Source: a virus. Taken from it: 46,499 nt of DNA. The notes under the pieces are model-generated. The model was not told where the DNA came from and did no database searches. It saw only the letters and a list, made by a program, of their open reading frames with translations. Positions 1-10,119 of this stretch are shown in pieces. The stretch lies in IMG/VR virus record IMGVR_UViG_3300014839_000012, positions 1-46,499 of that record. One strand, written 5' to 3'. Numbering within the stretch: position 1 is the first letter of the stretch; each line of letters starts with the position of its first letter. Made by a program: the position numbers and the translations under genes.

Positions 1-307
1 CCTTGACGAAGGTGGGGTTTTACACGACATCAACGACTTGGGCGATTGACAACCTAGCCGTGTCTCCGATTGCAGAATTGCCAGTTGTTCCGGCTTACCC
101 GTCGAGCGTGACAGCGACCAATGCAACTAGCCCACTCGTCACTCCTAGTTATGATGGGAACGGGCAGTGTATGCACCCATCCGTCGTTTACGTTGCGGTG
201 GGATGGGGTTGGAACGCCAGCAAATACTGGATGGCCTGTACGATGTTCACTGGAGGATCTTCAGCGCTAGAAAACCCGCAAATCTTCGCGAGTGCAGACG
301 GTACAAC
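1..307 (+). repeat. Left copy of terminal repeat (matches 46193-46499)
   Basis: Bases 1-103 are identical to 46193-46295. From 104 on the copies diverge, almost entirely at third codon positions, while the encoded protein stays the same except for about three residues (T/A, V/A, A/S). The reading frame is continuous in both copies. This fits contig ends overlapping within one gene of a circular or terminally redundant genome sampled from a mixed population; a true tandem duplication within the spike gene is the alternative. Confidence 0.85.
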
Positions 308-992
308 GTGGGTAGTTCCGACGGGGTTTACGAATCCGCTGGCCCCCAAGCCAGCTTGGACTCTTGGTTATAACTCAGACACAGAGTTGAGGCTAGGTCC
401 AGACAATGTATTATATGCTTTTTACCGAGAAATAGGGACCGGAAACGTCGAAATCATCCGCTACAAAACGACATCGGACGGCGTGACGTGGAGTGGAGCA
501 AAAACCCTTTTGAGCGGATTGCAGCTTACATCCCCCACCATATTATGGGATGGGCAATGGCGCATGTGGAGCGTTGACTTAACCATCACTGGTGGGAATG
601 CCATTGTTTACCGAACAGCGTCAACGCTCTCAGGTCTGGCAACCGCACAGCCCATTTGGTGCAGTTTTGATAAATTGATTGTTGGCGCAGTGCCCAACCT
701 TTGGCATTTATACGTTACTCGGGACGGAAACAAGTATGTTTCTATACCAATGACGATTGGCACAGGTAATAACTACGCCCTTAATTATGCGGTATCTTAC
801 GACGGTATCTATTGGGCAACCAGCGCCACTCCGTTCTTGCAGAAAACGTCGGCGGGGCACTGGGATGATACGGAGTTGTACCGATCCTCCATCCTGCCCA
901 TTGCTGGTGGGAATTACGACCTGTTCTACTCAGCCGAGAATTCATCGAGCGTCTGGCATATCGGGCGCACGACGATCAACGTCGCGCCATAG
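3..992 (+). CDS. Tail-spike / receptor-binding protein, C-terminal part (sialidase-like propeller)
   Basis: This is a partial gene: the frame is open at the window edge and the first codon shown is internal. The 329 residues contain several Asp-box-like SxDGxxW motifs (SADGTTW, TSDGVTW, SYDGIYW), as in BNR/sialidase-type beta-propellers of glycan-binding or glycan-degrading enzymes. The frame continues that of the gene starting at 45493; joined, the product would be about 563 residues with a signal-like N terminus, a lectin-like middle and this propeller. The segment is visibly richer in GC than the neighbouring genes and has only one TGGCGCGA-type word, at its last codons, suggesting transfer from elsewhere. 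A role in host-surface glycan binding or cleavage is inferred from fold signature and position. Confidence 0.7.
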   Translation: MTKVGFYTTSTTWAIDNLAVSPIAELPVVPAYPSSVTATNATSPLVTPSYDGNGQCMHPSVVYVAVGWGWNASKYWMACTMFTGGSSALENPQIFASADGTTWVVPTGFTNPLAPKPAWTLGYNSDTELRLGPDNVLYAFYREIGTGNVEIIRYKTTSDGVTWSGAKTLLSGLQLTSPTILWDGQWRMWSVDLTITGGNAIVYRTASTLSGLATAQPIWCSFDKLIVGAVPNLWHLYVTRDGNKYVSIPMTIGTGNNYALNYAVSYDGIYWATSATPFLQKTSAGHWDDTELYRSSILPIAGGNYDLFYSAENSSSVWHIGRTTINVAP

Positions 993-1001
993 GCAACGTT
1001 T

Positions 1002-1079
1002 ATGTCCTCGAAGATACCAATGCGCACTCTCATCATTCTCGCCTTCCTCGCACTCCCGGCGCTAATCCACTTGAATTAA
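1002..1079 (+). pseudogene. Remnant ORF resembling a truncated signal peptide (25 aa)
   Basis: The short ORF encodes a basic start followed by a hydrophobic run (MRTLIILAFLALPALIH) and then a stop. It has the GC-rich composition of the preceding spike gene up to about 1070, where the sequence becomes AT-rich again. It looks like the beginning of a secreted protein cut off at a recombination junction. It could also be a real small membrane peptide; there is no strong ribosome binding site. Confidence 0.35.
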
Positions 1080-1096
1080 ATTAATAGGATAAATAA

Positions 1097-4060
1097 ATGG
1101 GAAGTCTTAGTAGAAAATCCTGGAGTTCTGGATGGGAACCAAATGCTGACCCAATTGGAGGATCTCCTAATGCCCTTTTGCGCATGGATAATTTAACTCT
1201 GGAGCAAACTGGTTCTGTGAGTTTGATGCGTGGATCTGCAAAGATAAGTGACTCAGGATTCTTCGAAACTATTAATAGATTGTATTCTAGAGTAACGGAT
1301 GGCGCGAATTTGGGAGTCAGTGGATTTCCTACTTCAGCTAAACTGCGCTATGTGAGTTGTGCTGGAAGTGTTTTTAGGAATTACTCTCCAGGGACTAAAT
1401 CTCTTACTACTTTTGATTTAACTTTATTCACAGGTGGTGATACAAGTTGGGCTGCATTTGGAACAATGTATGGTCAGAATATAGTATGTAGTGGTACGAA
1501 GAAATTTAAAGACGATGGCGCGAATCAGCGAGTATTGACGATTCCAGCAAATGCTGCCCCTACTGTAAGTGTTGGCGCGGCTCAAATTATAGACGCAGCT
1601 GCTACAACTTGGAATACTTGGGTTGCAATTAGTGGTGGAGTTGTTAATACTTCTACTCATGTAGGGCTCGCGCCAGACGCTACTGATCCTTCTTCTGGAG
1701 GAAGACAAGGTGAAATTCAGTGGCCTGCAAATGCTACAGTAGCTACAATAGACACTACAAACTTTGGTGGAGTTACTCATTCTGACGATGATGGGGATAT
1801 CTTCAATTTAGTAGTGAGTGGAAGCGCCATTTCATATTGCACTTCTATTACAGTTAGATTTCTCCTAATTACTCCCCCCTCCTCCAGTCCTTCCTTAGTT
1901 ACAGATTACTATGAGACATTCTTTGGATTAGAACTTGGCACGTTACCAAATACAGATGCTACTACAAGTACATTAACTTGTTTCCGTAGAGACTTCACAC
2001 GTGCTGGAACTAATCCCTCTTTAGATTGGAGTACAGTTAAGGGAATTCAGGTTATACTTGAAGCAGGTCATAAGGGTAGCGGAATTTCAATATATAACAT
2101 GGATTTTTGTCGCGCCCTTACTGGGAAGTATCAATACTATCAGGTGGATGTACGACGCGACCCAAATTACTTAGAAATAGGTTTGCCATCCCCAGTTAGT
2201 GCTGAATATACTCTTAGTCAAGCAATGGCAACTGTTACAGCACATGCTCCAGATGCTCAAGCTACCGAAGTTTGGATATTTAGAATTAATCAATATGGTC
2301 CCACTGCAACTACTACTCCATTTAGAGTTATGGTACTTACAAGTGCATTTACTACCCCATTCTTAGATACTTTATCAGATTCACTTGTAACTCAGGATGC
2401 GATTTCGGATCCTACAGCGGTAATGCGCCAGTATGCAGTTGCAGTTCCAGATAACATACAACACATTGTCGCTCCTATATCAGATCGGTGTCTTTACTTT
2501 GATAAAGATACAATGTATGTAAGTTATCAACTTGACTTTGGATCAATTGATTCGCGCCACGAGTTCACAATTTGCGCCAATGCTTCTGAGAAGATACTCT
2601 GGGTACGAATGGTTATTGACGGCTATGTTCTAGTCGGAACTACTAAAGATATCTATCGTATAATTAGTACCTATGAAGAAGACTCCAATGGTTTAATCAC
2701 AATTGATATTCGAGGAATGGGTTTAACTCAACCTCCAATTTCAAGTGCTTATACTATGTGGGGAACTTTCTTGGTTTACTTAAGTTCTGAGGGATGGAAA
2801 TATCTGGCAGGAAGTGTCACAGATACTTTTAGTGGCCAACTGAGTTTACTCTACAGGGGATTCTCACGCCAAGGATTGAATGGAATTAATGCTCCGCAAG
2901 GTAACTCACCTTCATTCTATTGCGCGTCAGCATCAAATAGAATATATTGTACAGTGGTAGATAGTGCTGGAAATGGACTTATTCATTGCTATGACTTTCT
3001 ACTCAAAACTTGGACAATGTGGAGTTGTCAGGATAACCAACCTGGAGTAATTTATGCTGAGGAAGATGGGACTATTATCTATGGTACGAACTCTTCTGGG
3101 GATGACTTCCTTCGCCAGTTTGATGTTGGTACATTGTTAGATGGCGCGACTGCACAAAGTTTCAAATTTACTACAATTTTTGATGATAATGAAGTGGCGC
3201 TTCAGCGTAAGGAAGTTCAAGATTTTAAGATTGATCTTGTTGCAGATGGACTTACTGGAACTATTACTTTAAATGGAATTAACTATGATGGAACTACTTC
3301 TGCTGTCGCGCTTGCTATCACATTGACTGGCACTAAGCAATTTATTCTAGATGCTTCAGCATTAGGTAGTCCTACTAGAATTCAAGTCGACTTTACTGGT
3401 ACTGCAACTACTTTACATGTGACTGGGTTTGAAGTTACTTATGCAGACCATACTTCACTTCTGACTACTCTAGTTGTTCCTCCTATGAATTATGGGATGG
3501 CGCAACGCAAGAGGATACGAATTCTTCCTCATGTTTTTGATACTCTGGGGAATACTATTACTATTACTCCTTTTGCCGATTCAGTAAGTCTCGCGCCATT
3601 CTCCTTCAGTTCAACTGAAAAACGTACTGCACTAGTTCAAATTACAACTGATGCTTACGCAGTAGATTGGGGAATTAGAGTTAGTGGTGGACCATTTGAA
3701 TACTATGGCGCGATTAATCCTGCTATCGCACAGACAATCCCAGTAGAAACAACTTACTGGCAAATTGGTCCGATTGAACTTAATCAGCGAGGAACTTTTA
3801 GAAAACTTCGTATTAGAATGTTTCCTAATGGCGCGTCACTTGATGTAAGGATCTTTGCACAGGATAATACTATTTATGATAAAATAGTCACTACAGTTCC
3901 TTACAATGAGGATAATTATACCTTAGAATTTCCGATGGGAATAGGTGCTTCTATTAGTCGTATAGAGTTGAGAATGTCAGAAGGTTTCTCATACTACTAT
4001 GCTGAACTCTGGACTAAGGAAACTGGTAATCAGACTGAGTGGGAGAAAAAGAGAGTATGA
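1097..4060 (+). CDS. Large tail protein, nozzle/stabilisation-like (987 aa)
   Basis: A long beta-rich protein without signal peptide. The N terminus (GWEPNADPIGGSPNALLRMDN then a short LMRGSAKI segment) is of the type seen in podoviral tail nozzle or stabilisation proteins, which open with a declaration of coordinates and a repeat beta fold. It lies directly between the spike gene and a collar-like fibre gene, and overlaps the next start by an ATGA junction, so it is probably translated together with it. Codons are strongly AT-biased except at the TGGCGCGA words, of which there are at least eight exact copies. Function as part of the tail tube tip is inferred from position, size and N-terminal pattern, not from a recognised catalytic motif. 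Confidence 0.55.
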   Translation: MGSLSRKSWSSGWEPNADPIGGSPNALLRMDNLTLEQTGSVSLMRGSAKISDSGFFETINRLYSRVTDGANLGVSGFPTSAKLRYVSCAGSVFRNYSPGTKSLTTFDLTLFTGGDTSWAAFGTMYGQNIVCSGTKKFKDDGANQRVLTIPANAAPTVSVGAAQIIDAAATTWNTWVAISGGVVNTSTHVGLAPDATDPSSGGRQGEIQWPANATVATIDTTNFGGVTHSDDDGDIFNLVVSGSAISYCTSITVRFLLITPPSSSPSLVTDYYETFFGLELGTLPNTDATTSTLTCFRRDFTRAGTNPSLDWSTVKGIQVILEAGHKGSGISIYNMDFCRALTGKYQYYQVDVRRDPNYLEIGLPSPVSAEYTLSQAMATVTAHAPDAQATEVWIFRINQYGPTATTTPFRVMVLTSAFTTPFLDTLSDSLVTQDAISDPTAVMRQYAVAVPDNIQHIVAPISDRCLYFDKDTMYVSYQLDFGSIDSRHEFTICANASEKILWVRMVIDGYVLVGTTKDIYRIISTYEEDSNGLITIDIRGMGLTQPPISSAYTMWGTFLVYLSSEGWKYLAGSVTDTFSGQLSLLYRGFSRQGLNGINAPQGNSPSFYCASASNRIYCTVVDSAGNGLIHCYDFLLKTWTMWSCQDNQPGVIYAEEDGTIIYGTNSSGDDFLRQFDVGTLLDGATAQSFKFTTIFDDNEVALQRKEVQDFKIDLVADGLTGTITLNGINYDGTTSAVALAITLTGTKQFILDASALGSPTRIQVDFTGTATTLHVTGFEVTYADHTSLLTTLVVPPMNYGMAQRKRIRILPHVFDTLGNTITITPFADSVSLAPFSFSSTEKRTALVQITTDAYAVDWGIRVSGGPFEYYGAINPAIAQTIPVETTYWQIGPIELNQRGTFRKLRIRMFPNGASLDVRIFAQDNTIYDKIVTTVPYNEDNYTLEFPMGIGASISRIELRMSEGFSYYYAELWTKETGNQTEWEKKRV

Positions 4061-4749
4061 TAGCTTCACTTCGAGATGCCGAGATTGCAGTTAATGATCT
4101 TCAGTTAAAGTTAGCTTCAGTTACTAGAAAATTAGCTATAAGCACTGGAGCTTCTGGAAATGGGAGAACTTTCTCTAATAATACTCCTACTCAGTATGTT
4201 CCTACAGATGTATATGATACTTCTTCTACTTTAGCTCATCTTCCAACTGGACTTAGCGTGGCTGATACTGGCCAACGTTATTATAATTCATACTTCAAAC
4301 GTTGGTGGTTTTGGGATGGTGCGAATTGGCACTATCTTGATTCCGGGTTTGGAGCTGGTGCGCAATGTTCTACTTCTAGTTCTGCTGTCGCGCCAGAAGG
4401 TGGACTTTGGCAAGCATGTGATGGATCTGTTGTAAGTTGTGCATTGGATAATGCTACAATTGCAAATAGGACTGCAAGTCCAGCACAAGCAACTGGTGGA
4501 AATAATCCAATAATTCAAGGTGGTGCTGGTGATACTACACAACATGCTGCAACTGCTCCTACATTTACTGGTAGTTCGATTACTTCTGGAGTAGATTCAG
4601 GAGGTGGAACAGTTGTACTATCTGGAGTAGGTACGACAGTTGCATCGCATACCCACACTCACGATACTAATGTGGGAGTTATAAACGCGCCAACAGATGC
4701 AGTTGGAACTGGACTTCGAATTTCAATGGCATGGTGGATGAGGAGATAA
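4057..4749 (+). CDS. Tail fibre / collar-like protein (230 aa)
   Basis: I chose the ATG at 4057, which overlaps the stop of the preceding gene (ATGA); a longer frame upstream has no ribosome site. Residues 1-25 form a short coiled coil, the middle is rich in Gly, Ser and Thr, and the stretch GLWQACDGS around residue 120 resembles the conserved tail-collar pattern (W.xCDGs). The C terminus has a His-rich HTHTHD segment typical of metal-binding trimeric fibres. The likely role is a short fibre attached near the nozzle; assignment is by motif and neighbourhood. Confidence 0.55.
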   Translation: MIASLRDAEIAVNDLQLKLASVTRKLAISTGASGNGRTFSNNTPTQYVPTDVYDTSSTLAHLPTGLSVADTGQRYYNSYFKRWWFWDGANWHYLDSGFGAGAQCSTSSSAVAPEGGLWQACDGSVVSCALDNATIANRTASPAQATGGNNPIIQGGAGDTTQHAATAPTFTGSSITSGVDSGGGTVVLSGVGTTVASHTHTHDTNVGVINAPTDAVGTGLRISMAWWMRR

Positions 4750-4750
4750 C

Positions 4751-5398
4751 ATGGCAACGGCAATACTACCCTTTCTTCCCGAAATTATTTCAGGAATATC
4801 AGGAGTAGCTGGTGGACTTCTAAATCAGAATAAAACAGATACTACTGGTCCAACTGGATCTGCGCTTGACTTATATAATACTCTTAAGAATTATTATGGT
4901 CAAGCAATGAGTAATACTCCCAACTTCATGCAAGGGTATGAACAGGGGGGATTAAATAGTATTCAAAAGGGAACACAAGCTAACGAACAAGGAGCGATGA
5001 ATGCAAATGCATCCCATGGTGTTCGTGGCGCGGCTGCGGCATATGCTTCTACTGTTCCAACTGTAGCAGGACAATCTCAGACAGCTAACTTAGAGACAAG
5101 TTTACCTATGGTTCGTTCACAATATCAGAATAATATTATGCAGCAAGCATTGCAAGGAGTTCAAGCTGGGCCTAAAGCAACTACATATCAGGGACAACCT
5201 GCTGGTGGCGCGTTTGCAGGACTCGCTAATTCTCTTGCAGGAATGTATGGGATGAATCAGATGAGTAATATGATGGGAAGTGGATCGGGCCAAACATTTC
5301 CAGCAACTACTGGATTTGGTGGAGGTCCCGGAATAAGTACAGCTACTACTGATGCACTCCCAACTAATAATGGTTATTATGTAAGTCCTACTCCCTAA
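4751..5398 (+). CDS. Ejection / internal virion-like protein (215 aa)
   Basis: The N terminus is hydrophobic and glycine-rich (LPEIISGISGVAGGLL), followed by Gln/Asn/Ala-rich, Met-rich sequence without enzymatic motifs. This composition, with a predicted membrane-active helix, is usual for small podoviral DNA-ejection proteins. It begins two bases after the fibre gene stop and is followed by two further proteins of the same style (5410 and 6793), matching the common three-gene ejection cassette. Function is inferred from composition and order. Confidence 0.5.
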   Translation: MATAILPFLPEIISGISGVAGGLLNQNKTDTTGPTGSALDLYNTLKNYYGQAMSNTPNFMQGYEQGGLNSIQKGTQANEQGAMNANASHGVRGAAAAYASTVPTVAGQSQTANLETSLPMVRSQYQNNIMQQALQGVQAGPKATTYQGQPAGGAFAGLANSLAGMYGMNQMSNMMGSGSGQTFPATTGFGGGPGISTATTDALPTNNGYYVSPTP

Positions 5399-5409
5399 GG
5401 AGAAATAAA

Positions 5410-6783
5410 ATGCCAGTACCTTATGTAGATGTCGGTTCAGACATAATGAAATCCTGGATGGCCGGACGCCAAATGGCTATGTCCATGCAGAATATGCAAA
5501 TGGAGCGAGCACGTCTGGCTGAAGAACAAAGAATGCATGATATGGAGAATGTGCATTTTCTTCAACAGCAAGCTAATACTGCTAAAGCTCTTGCTCAGAC
5601 TCATGAATATCAGATTGCAGAAATGAAGAATATGCAAGCTGAGAGGGAATTGAGACAATCTCAAGCTGCTGCTGGTCAAGTTACGAGCACTCTGACAGGA
5701 ATGAAAAGTGGGGATGTTCCTATCCCAACTTCAGTACAGCCAACTCCAGATACTGGCGCGAATGATCTTCAATTTGCTCAAAATGCTGCGAATACTCCTG
5801 CTCCTCAGAATGCACCAATTGATCTTCCCACAATGCCTGGAGTAAGTCCAGCGGATCAAACTCAGCAGACTATTAATCAAGCACCAACTTCTGCTGGCGC
5901 GATTAGTGGGAATGGTCCACAAATTGGTCCCCAATTACCTGTCGCGCCACCAATTCCTCAAGGTGCTGCTCCAGTAACTAATCAAATGGCGCCTGGGCAG
6001 GATATTAAACTTAGTCTTGGTGGAATTATTCCCGCGAGTCAAGCTGCTGCTATTCAACCTAATCCTAGTTGGACTCAACAGAAAGAAATTGAACAGAAAA
6101 ATACTCTTGCAACTAAAGCTGTTGAACAGCAAGGAAGAATGGAAGAGGAAAAGGCAAGAGAGGCTGCTGCATTAACTAGAACAACTATGGAAGTTAATGC
6201 TCAACTTCAAAATGCGGCTGCTACTCGTGCATTAACTAAAGTTTCTTTAGATAGGCAACAAAATCAGTATGATCGTGCCGGGCTTGAAACTGCTTTGAAA
6301 TTTACCGAAGAACCCTTGAAGGATAAGTATTTAGGTATAACTCTTCCACTGTATTCAATTCTAAAAGATAATAGTGATGCAGTAATGAGTGGTAAACCTA
6401 TTTCTGGTATGAGAGCTGTTATGTGGGCTGATGCAGTTTCTAAAGGAGTAACTGGAGTTGCTCTTCCAAATTTAACTAATTTTACTGAGTTGGAAAAGAA
6501 AACTAATTCTTCAGTAGCTAATTTAGTTAAAGCAATTAAAGGAATCAAGGATCCTAATGCTGTAGTTTTCGATGCTGGTCAGCTAAGAGATATGGTGGAT
6601 ACCAGTAAAGGAATCATGAAAACTACGTTGGCGCGACTGGATGAGGTAGATAAGACAGCTTATCAAAAAGCTCATGATGTTGCTCCAAATGTTGTAGATC
6701 CCCAATGGTGGGATCAACGTGAACCTTATTCAGGATTGACTAAAAGAAATAGAACTCCTCAAGGTTTAACTCCTGCCCAATAG
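5410..6783 (+). CDS. Ejection / internal virion-like protein (457 aa)
   Basis: Residues 15-90 form a Met/Gln-rich alpha-helical coiled coil, residues 100-200 are Pro/Gln/Ala-rich and low complexity, and the C-terminal half returns to helices with no catalytic motif. A good ribosome site (AAGGAGAAAT) precedes the ATG. Placed as second gene of the presumed ejection trio, it probably lies inside the capsid and is released with the DNA. The function is an inference from position and composition. Confidence 0.5.
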   Translation: MPVPYVDVGSDIMKSWMAGRQMAMSMQNMQMERARLAEEQRMHDMENVHFLQQQANTAKALAQTHEYQIAEMKNMQAERELRQSQAAAGQVTSTLTGMKSGDVPIPTSVQPTPDTGANDLQFAQNAANTPAPQNAPIDLPTMPGVSPADQTQQTINQAPTSAGAISGNGPQIGPQLPVAPPIPQGAAPVTNQMAPGQDIKLSLGGIIPASQAAAIQPNPSWTQQKEIEQKNTLATKAVEQQGRMEEEKAREAAALTRTTMEVNAQLQNAAATRALTKVSLDRQQNQYDRAGLETALKFTEEPLKDKYLGITLPLYSILKDNSDAVMSGKPISGMRAVMWADAVSKGVTGVALPNLTNFTELEKKTNSSVANLVKAIKGIKDPNAVVFDAGQLRDMVDTSKGIMKTTLARLDEVDKTAYQKAHDVAPNVVDPQWWDQREPYSGLTKRNRTPQGLTPAQ

Positions 6784-6792
6784 GAAAATTAA

Positions 6793-8802
6793 ATGCCAGT
6801 TAAAAAATTCAAAGATGCAAATGGTAAACTTTGGTGGCAGGGAGACGATGGGGAATATACTGATATAGATCCCTCACTCGCGCCACCTAGAGTTGCGTCT
6901 AATACTAATTCTCAGATGATGGCTCCCTTAGTCTCAGACTCAGATGTAGGAATAACTAAAGAACCACAACCTTTTACTGGTGGCGCCAGAATGTTACTTA
7001 AAACTTTAGGTAATATTCCTTCTTCATTTATTAATGGAACTACTGGCGCGATTAATACAGTCGGTTCAGCAGCTAGTGATGCTTATGATACTGGCTCAAA
7101 ACTATTTTCAGATGAAGGTAGAAAAGAGTTACTTAGTCGTGCCACTTCTGCTCTTTCCAAGCAAATTACTCCAGATCCAGCAGATTTACTTGGTCCAGGG
7201 GGAAGACTTCTAGTTAATACAGTTAAGGGGATGGCACACAAGTATAGTGTTGTACCCCAAACTCAAGACGATCCCAGAACTGCTCCTATTTATAAGCAAA
7301 TAACTGAAGATCCCGTTGGGACTGGAATGGATGCTTTGAGTGCTAAGGCTCTCCTGAACGGTGGCGCGAAAGCAGCGGTAGGAGATATAATAGATGCCAC
7401 TAAATCTTTGAAAGCTATTACACCTTCTTCATACTTGGAGCGTCAGGTTCTTAAAGCCTTGGATGCAAATAATCCCGGAGGGTTTAGATTAAACTTAAAG
7501 GATACTCCTACACTTACTAAAGCAGATTTAATTAAATCTAATCCTGATTTGTCTGTAAGTGAAGTGGGTGGAATTCCTCATTACTTACAAGTAGAAGCCG
7601 AGCAACCTGGAGCGATTCATCGTGCCGCTATAATAGATCAGACTACTGAACAGTTGGCGCAAAAGTTTCTGGACAAATCCGGACCCTTGAAAGTAGCATA
7701 CAACGAAGATCCTCAAGCAGTATCTGGAATTCTAAGGCAGAAAATTAAGGATGCTATCAGCACTCTTCCAGAGGATGCGTTCGCACCAGTATTAGTTCCA
7801 GGAGTTCCAGCTACTAAGGCTATTCCTCCAGTTACTAAAACAGTAGTTACTCAAGCCTTGCCCCCTACTACTGCGCTTAAAGGCCCAGCACTTAAAGAAG
7901 CTCAGGCTCAACAATTACTAGATCAAACCAGAAAAACAATTCCTCAACAGAGTTTAGAAGATAATACCATTACTCCTGGAACAACTCCAGCAAGTCAGTC
8001 TGGGTATGTAGATCCTACGCAACCTTATCAGCCAATTAAATTTGGGCAGAAAGAAATTGCGCCAGGAGTTCCAGCAACTCCTGCAATTCCTCCAGTTCTT
8101 GGCGCGCCAGTAACTCCTAGAACTGACGCAGTTAAATGGCTTAGGGGAGGAATGAAAGCTCTTGCAGATGATTCAGACGTAGACTTGGTGCAGAATATTA
8201 CTAAAAACTCTACTACATTTCAGGGAACTTTTGATAAAACTGGTATAGACCCTACGCTCGCGCCACAACTTCTTGTTCGTAAAGCTATGTATGCAGCTAA
8301 CACTACAGGAAGTTTTGATGCTAGTAAGTTTATTTCTACTATCAATCAGGATAGGGAATTATGGAACTCCCCAGTAGTTAGTAGTCTTCCTGATGCTTCT
8401 GAAACTAAAGCTGGACTTAATCAATTCGCTTATCGTCTTGAAGCACTTTCAAAACGTCCCGAAGCCCTTAAAGCTCAGTCTGCATTACAACTGGGGGATA
8501 TGAAGGCGGGAATGGATATTGTAATAGGCGGGGGAATGAAGGAACTTACTAATACTAAGTTTGGACTTCTTCGGGCAGTGAGTGGTGGCGCGAAAAAACT
8601 TCTCAATATAAGTGATACTGCACTTGCTAAATTAACAACTAATAAGGATGCTAATTGGATACTGAGTAAGTTAGCAGACATGAATCAAACTAATCCAGCA
8701 CTTCCTAGTGTAACTCAAAAGCTAATGAGGGTAATGGGAACAATGAATATTCCAGTTACCCTCAAGAATGCCGACGGAACTACTTCTCAGGTGGGGCAGT
8801 AA
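6793..8802 (+). CDS. Large internal virion / ejection-like protein (669 aa)
   Basis: The last gene of the rightward block. The first 30 residues (KKFKDANGKLWWQGDDGEY) look like a small beta domain; the rest is helical with Pro-rich linkers, including a repeated PGVPAT.AIPP motif near residues 335 and 425. I see no lysozyme or transglycosylase active-site motif. Gene order and size suit the largest ejection protein of a podovirus. It contains about eight TGGCGCGA-type words, several encoding LAP or GAI. Function is inferred. Confidence 0.5.
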   Translation: MPVKKFKDANGKLWWQGDDGEYTDIDPSLAPPRVASNTNSQMMAPLVSDSDVGITKEPQPFTGGARMLLKTLGNIPSSFINGTTGAINTVGSAASDAYDTGSKLFSDEGRKELLSRATSALSKQITPDPADLLGPGGRLLVNTVKGMAHKYSVVPQTQDDPRTAPIYKQITEDPVGTGMDALSAKALLNGGAKAAVGDIIDATKSLKAITPSSYLERQVLKALDANNPGGFRLNLKDTPTLTKADLIKSNPDLSVSEVGGIPHYLQVEAEQPGAIHRAAIIDQTTEQLAQKFLDKSGPLKVAYNEDPQAVSGILRQKIKDAISTLPEDAFAPVLVPGVPATKAIPPVTKTVVTQALPPTTALKGPALKEAQAQQLLDQTRKTIPQQSLEDNTITPGTTPASQSGYVDPTQPYQPIKFGQKEIAPGVPATPAIPPVLGAPVTPRTDAVKWLRGGMKALADDSDVDLVQNITKNSTTFQGTFDKTGIDPTLAPQLLVRKAMYAANTTGSFDASKFISTINQDRELWNSPVVSSLPDASETKAGLNQFAYRLEALSKRPEALKAQSALQLGDMKAGMDIVIGGGMKELTNTKFGLLRAVSGGAKKLLNISDTALAKLTTNKDANWILSKLADMNQTNPALPSVTQKLMRVMGTMNIPVTLKNADGTTSQVGQ

Positions 8803-8819
8803 GCTACCAATACTTATCA

Positions 8820-8873
8820 TAGAGTTTCAATAGTAACTCTACAATTATCCAACCTAGTAAGCATCCTACTAGG
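8820..8873. terminator. Two hairpins between converging blocks
   Basis: TAGAGTT (8820-8826) pairs with AACTCTA (8835-8841), and CCTAGTA (8853-8859) pairs with TACTAGG (8867-8873). They lie in the 100-bp gap where rightward structural and leftward replication genes meet. Neither is followed by a clear T tract, so bidirectional termination is plausible but not proven. Confidence 0.45.
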
Positions 8874-8904
8874 GTAGCGCTTAACCAGTGAAAGAATTCA
8901 AACA

Positions 8905-10119
8905 TCAATTAGGTTTCCCCTTTCCATTAATTGCAAGCTGACCAAATATCTTATCTTTTCCATTTTGTGAGAGTTGGTAGTAAGGGTCTGAAGTGCCGCT
9001 AATTTCAATGAATTTGCTTTGATCGAGTGTGATGATTGCTTTGTCAAAAGATTCTGTATCAACTCTTCCGAATAGGGCGCGCATAATTTCGGACTTTGGA
9101 AGTGCTTTCTCCATATTGTTGAAGAGGATTAGTGTTATATCTTTGACTGCCTGCACGGTGTTGTTTTGTGACATTCCAACTGTTGCAACCATCTTATGAT
9201 AGTTTCCACGAAGTCCTGTCACGATGTCAACTGCTTGCGTAATGTGTTTGAGTTCAATACTTCGATCAAATGATTCTTCTGCTGACGCAAGAATTAGCGC
9301 CAATTTCATAGCGTGAGTATGTGCACGATGTTCATAACCTGTCTTTGATTCAAATTTTGCAAAGTCTGTTGTATTATACCAATTCTCAATAAAATCAAGT
9401 GCATCGGACTTGATTATCACTTCCCCTTCCATCATACTCAGTTTTCGTAAGTGATTGACTAGTGGTTCCCAATCTTGCTCTGTTGCTGTGTCTCTTAATC
9501 CCAAGTCTTTCTGTCTGGCACGTTCTTCGATAATAAAGAATGTTCTACCCACCAATCCCCCGAAGAGATCCTGCTTATTGAACATATCTTGTAAGAAGGC
9601 CGCATTAGTCGCACTGAATAAATTAATGCAAACTTTAGTAAGCTTAAGAGTATCTTCAGTTTTAAGGATAATGTTATGTTCGTCGTGGTAGTCGTAAAGG
9701 TCTGTAAGTATTCCAGTGACACTCGGATCTTTGACGATCGAAGCTGCAAATTCTTCGGAGTAAAGTAGACAACTTGCATCCTTGATAATTCTTTTTTCGA
9801 TTCTTTGTACACTAGCTAACTCCTTTAATATCCCCTGAATACTCGCGCGTCCTTCAATTAATTTCGTATTACCTATTTGCTTTAGTAGAAAATTGCAAAT
9901 TTTCAATGGCGTTGACTTTCGAGTCGCGCCACTATCACCCACTAGAATCACATATAAGTTTGGACATACTTTAGTCTTTCTTGCTGGAAAGTTGTAATAA
10001 ATGTTATGGCGCATCACACTACTGAGAGTAATGTAAGCACTCCAAACTAAGTAAGAAGTTGGAGACTCAATAATCTTTGTGAGTTCCAAAAACTTACTAA
10101 TGAAATTAAAGGCTGGCAT
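8905..10119 (-). CDS. DUF3987-like replication ATPase (404 aa)
   Basis: The P-loop reads VGDSGATRKST (about residues 58-68), the RKS/T variant typical of the DUF3987 family, followed by an acidic Walker-B-like segment (LLYSEEF) and a sensor-like INLFSATN. DUF3987 proteins are associated with primase/helicase functions of mobile elements and phages. It is the last gene of the leftward block, three kilobases downstream of the polymerase. No primase (TOPRIM or archaeo-eukaryotic) domain is visible, so it may be only the helicase half. Confidence is good for the ATPase family, moderate for the role. Confidence 0.72.
   Translation of the reverse strand: MPAFNFISKFLELTKIIESPTSYLVWSAYITLSSVMRHNIYYNFPARKTKVCPNLYVILVGDSGATRKSTPLKICNFLLKQIGNTKLIEGRASIQGILKELASVQRIEKRIIKDASCLLYSEEFAASIVKDPSVTGILTDLYDYHDEHNIILKTEDTLKLTKVCINLFSATNAAFLQDMFNKQDLFGGLVGRTFFIIEERARQKDLGLRDTATEQDWEPLVNHLRKLSMMEGEVIIKSDALDFIENWYNTTDFAKFESKTGYEHRAHTHAMKLALILASAEESFDRSIELKHITQAVDIVTGLRGNYHKMVATVGMSQNNTVQAVKDITLILFNNMEKALPKSEIMRALFGRVDTESFDKAIITLDQSKFIEISGTSDPYYQLSQNGKDKIFGQLAINGKGKPN

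Noticed and set aside
1424-1780. Minus-strand ORF of 118 codons inside the nozzle-like gene
   Set aside because: It is a low-complexity Ser/Cys-rich mirror of the coding strand and has no ribosome site; the plus-strand gene is clearly real.
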